Origin: a bacterium
Lineage (GTDB): Bacteria > Patescibacteriota > UBA1384 > JAMDBS01 > DAOVQR01
Assembly: GCA_030628575.1 (NCBI GenBank)
Contig: DAOVQR010000058.1
Span: 1 to 5,429, forward strand
Direction of reading: 5' to 3'
Length of the DNA stretch: 5,429 bases
Under the pieces are notes generated by a model. It had not been told where the DNA came from and made no database searches. It was given only the letters and a program-made list of their open reading frames with translations. A program made the position numbers and the translations under genes. Positions 4,883 through 5,429 of this stretch are shown one piece after another (position 1 is the first letter of the stretch; the number at the start of each line of letters is the position of its first letter).

Positions 4883-4956
4883 CCCGCCTGCAAAAGCTGT
4901 TGCTTTAGCAACTGCCTGCCAGCAGATGCTCAGCTATGTGCAGGATGGCGGGCAGG
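4883..4956. repeat. GC-rich multi-hairpin intergenic repeat element
   Basis: A sharply GC-richer block in AT-rich spacer. CTGCCTGCC (4912-4920) pairs with GGCGGGCAG (4947-4955) over 9 bp with one G-T wobble. Alternatively CCCGCC (4883-4888) pairs with GGCGGG (4947-4952), enclosing hairpin TGC-A-AAAGC/GCTTT-A-GCA (4889-4910, loop TGTT) and a short CCTGC/GCAGG stem (4915-4919 with 4940-4944). This is the architecture of REP- or MITE-like palindromic repeats. No T run follows directly, so it is not a classical terminator, though it could protect or end the dprA transcript. Only one copy is in the window, so repetition is inferred. Confidence 0.55.
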
Positions 4957-5057
4957 TAATGATTTAATTTTAAAACTTAGAAATTTAGACATTTGAATTT
5001 GATTTAAAATTTAAAATTGGTAATTTAAAATTGTTTGATAACATTTAGGATTTAGAT
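4957..5057 (+). other. AT-rich spacer before topA
   Basis: This stretch is almost all A and T and contains two exact copies of AATTTAAAATT (5008-5018 and 5022-5032), a word also found at 3400-3410 downstream of rplK. No promoter stands out above the AT-rich background. TAGGA at 5046-5050 is the ribosome binding site for topA. Confidence 0.5.
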
Positions 5058-5429
5058 ATGAATCTAGTTATAGTTGAGAGTCCCGCTAAGGGGAAAACAA
5101 TTGAGAAGTATCTTGGTAAAGATTATAAGGTCTTAGCCAGTTTTGGTCATGTCCGGGATTTGCCTAAAAAAGAACTGGGAGTAGATGTTGAGAAAAAATT
5201 TGAGCCAAAATATGTAATTCCTCGTCAATCATCAAAAGTAATTAAGATGTTGAAAGAGGCAATCAAAGATGCAGATAAAGTTTATTTGGCAACTGACTAT
5301 GATAGGGAAGGTGAAGCAATTGCATTTCACATTAAAGAAGCCACAAGTCCCAAAAGGGACACAGAAAGGGTTACATTCACTGAGATAACAAAGGATGCGG
5401 TAGTAAATGCTATAAAACATCCAAGGCAA
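5058..5429 (+). CDS. topA: DNA topoisomerase I, N-terminal Toprim part (partial, cut by window edge)
   Basis: The first 124 residues of type IA topoisomerase I, which relaxes negative supercoils by cutting and rejoining one DNA strand through an active-site tyrosine; that tyrosine lies beyond the window. The visible part is the Toprim domain: [20 protein letters not shown] (1-20) with the catalytic glutamate E7, SFGHVRDLP (28-36), and the metal-binding [15 protein letters not shown] (78-92) with acidic residues D80, D82 and E84. [20 protein letters not shown] (104-123) leads into the next domain. Most homologues read [13 protein letters not shown], so Tyr replaces Pro and Phe replaces Trp, while the acidic triad is intact. 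ATG at 5058 has TAGGA seven bases upstream, and the protein begins right at the conserved first strand. It follows dprA on the same strand, a frequent bacterial arrangement. Confidence 0.95.
   Translation, partial: MNLVIVESPAKGKTIEKYLGKDYKVLASFGHVRDLPKKELGVDVEKKFEPKYVIPRQSSKVIKMLKEAIKDADKVYLATDYDREGEAIAFHIKEATSPKRDTERVTFTEITKDAVVNAIKHPRQ

Noticed and set aside
5232..5429. Minus-strand frame opposite topA
   Set aside because: The + strand encodes the unmistakable Toprim domain here.

Overview
The window is a 5.4 kb, strongly AT-rich piece of a bacterial chromosome. All recognisable protein genes are on the + strand and are housekeeping genes: the 3' end of ileS, rodA, rplU (bL21), secE, nusG, rplK (uL11), dprA, and the 5' end of topA, which runs off the right edge. 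Several traits point to a reduced-genome lineage, most likely the Candidate Phyla Radiation (Patescibacteria, Parcubacteria-like): compact overlapping genes, a bL21 about 15 residues short, no rplA (uL1) after rplK, no rpmA after rplU, and spacers full of short AT-rich and palindromic repeats. This placement is an inference from gene content and style, not from a phylogeny. TGA serves as a normal stop (ileS and rplU end in it), so the SR1/Gracilibacteria code, with TGA as glycine, is not in use.

Layout. Positions 2-397 hold the ileS C-terminus, coupled by an ATGA overlap to rodA (394-1491). After a repeat-containing spacer with a weak terminator, a good extended -10 promoter (1564-1592) and a 75-nt leader with a 10-bp hairpin start the rplU-secE-nusG unit (1674-2762), whose genes overlap or nearly touch. 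A 155-base spacer full of inverted repeats separates nusG from rplK (2918-3340). A strong hairpin terminator (3412-3439) follows rplK.

The most interesting part is 3412-3640. On the minus strand it has a near-consensus promoter (TTGACA, 17-nt spacer, TATAGT with an upstream TG), a roughly 230-nt stretch with long-range stems and a C-rich loop that can pair with downstream G-rich segments, and the shared terminator, which on that strand has a GCAA tetraloop. I read it as an unrecognised structured non-coding RNA gene convergent with rplK and divergent from dprA. The dprA promoter (consensus extended -10) lies back to back with the RNA promoter, and a perfect 10-bp palindrome overlaps it.

DprA (3751-4842) handles incoming single-stranded DNA in transformation. 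It is followed by a GC-rich multi-hairpin repeat (4883-4956) in AT-rich spacer, then topA (from 5058). Together the genes serve tRNA charging, cell-wall elongation, ribosome assembly, protein export, transcription elongation, DNA uptake and supercoiling control.
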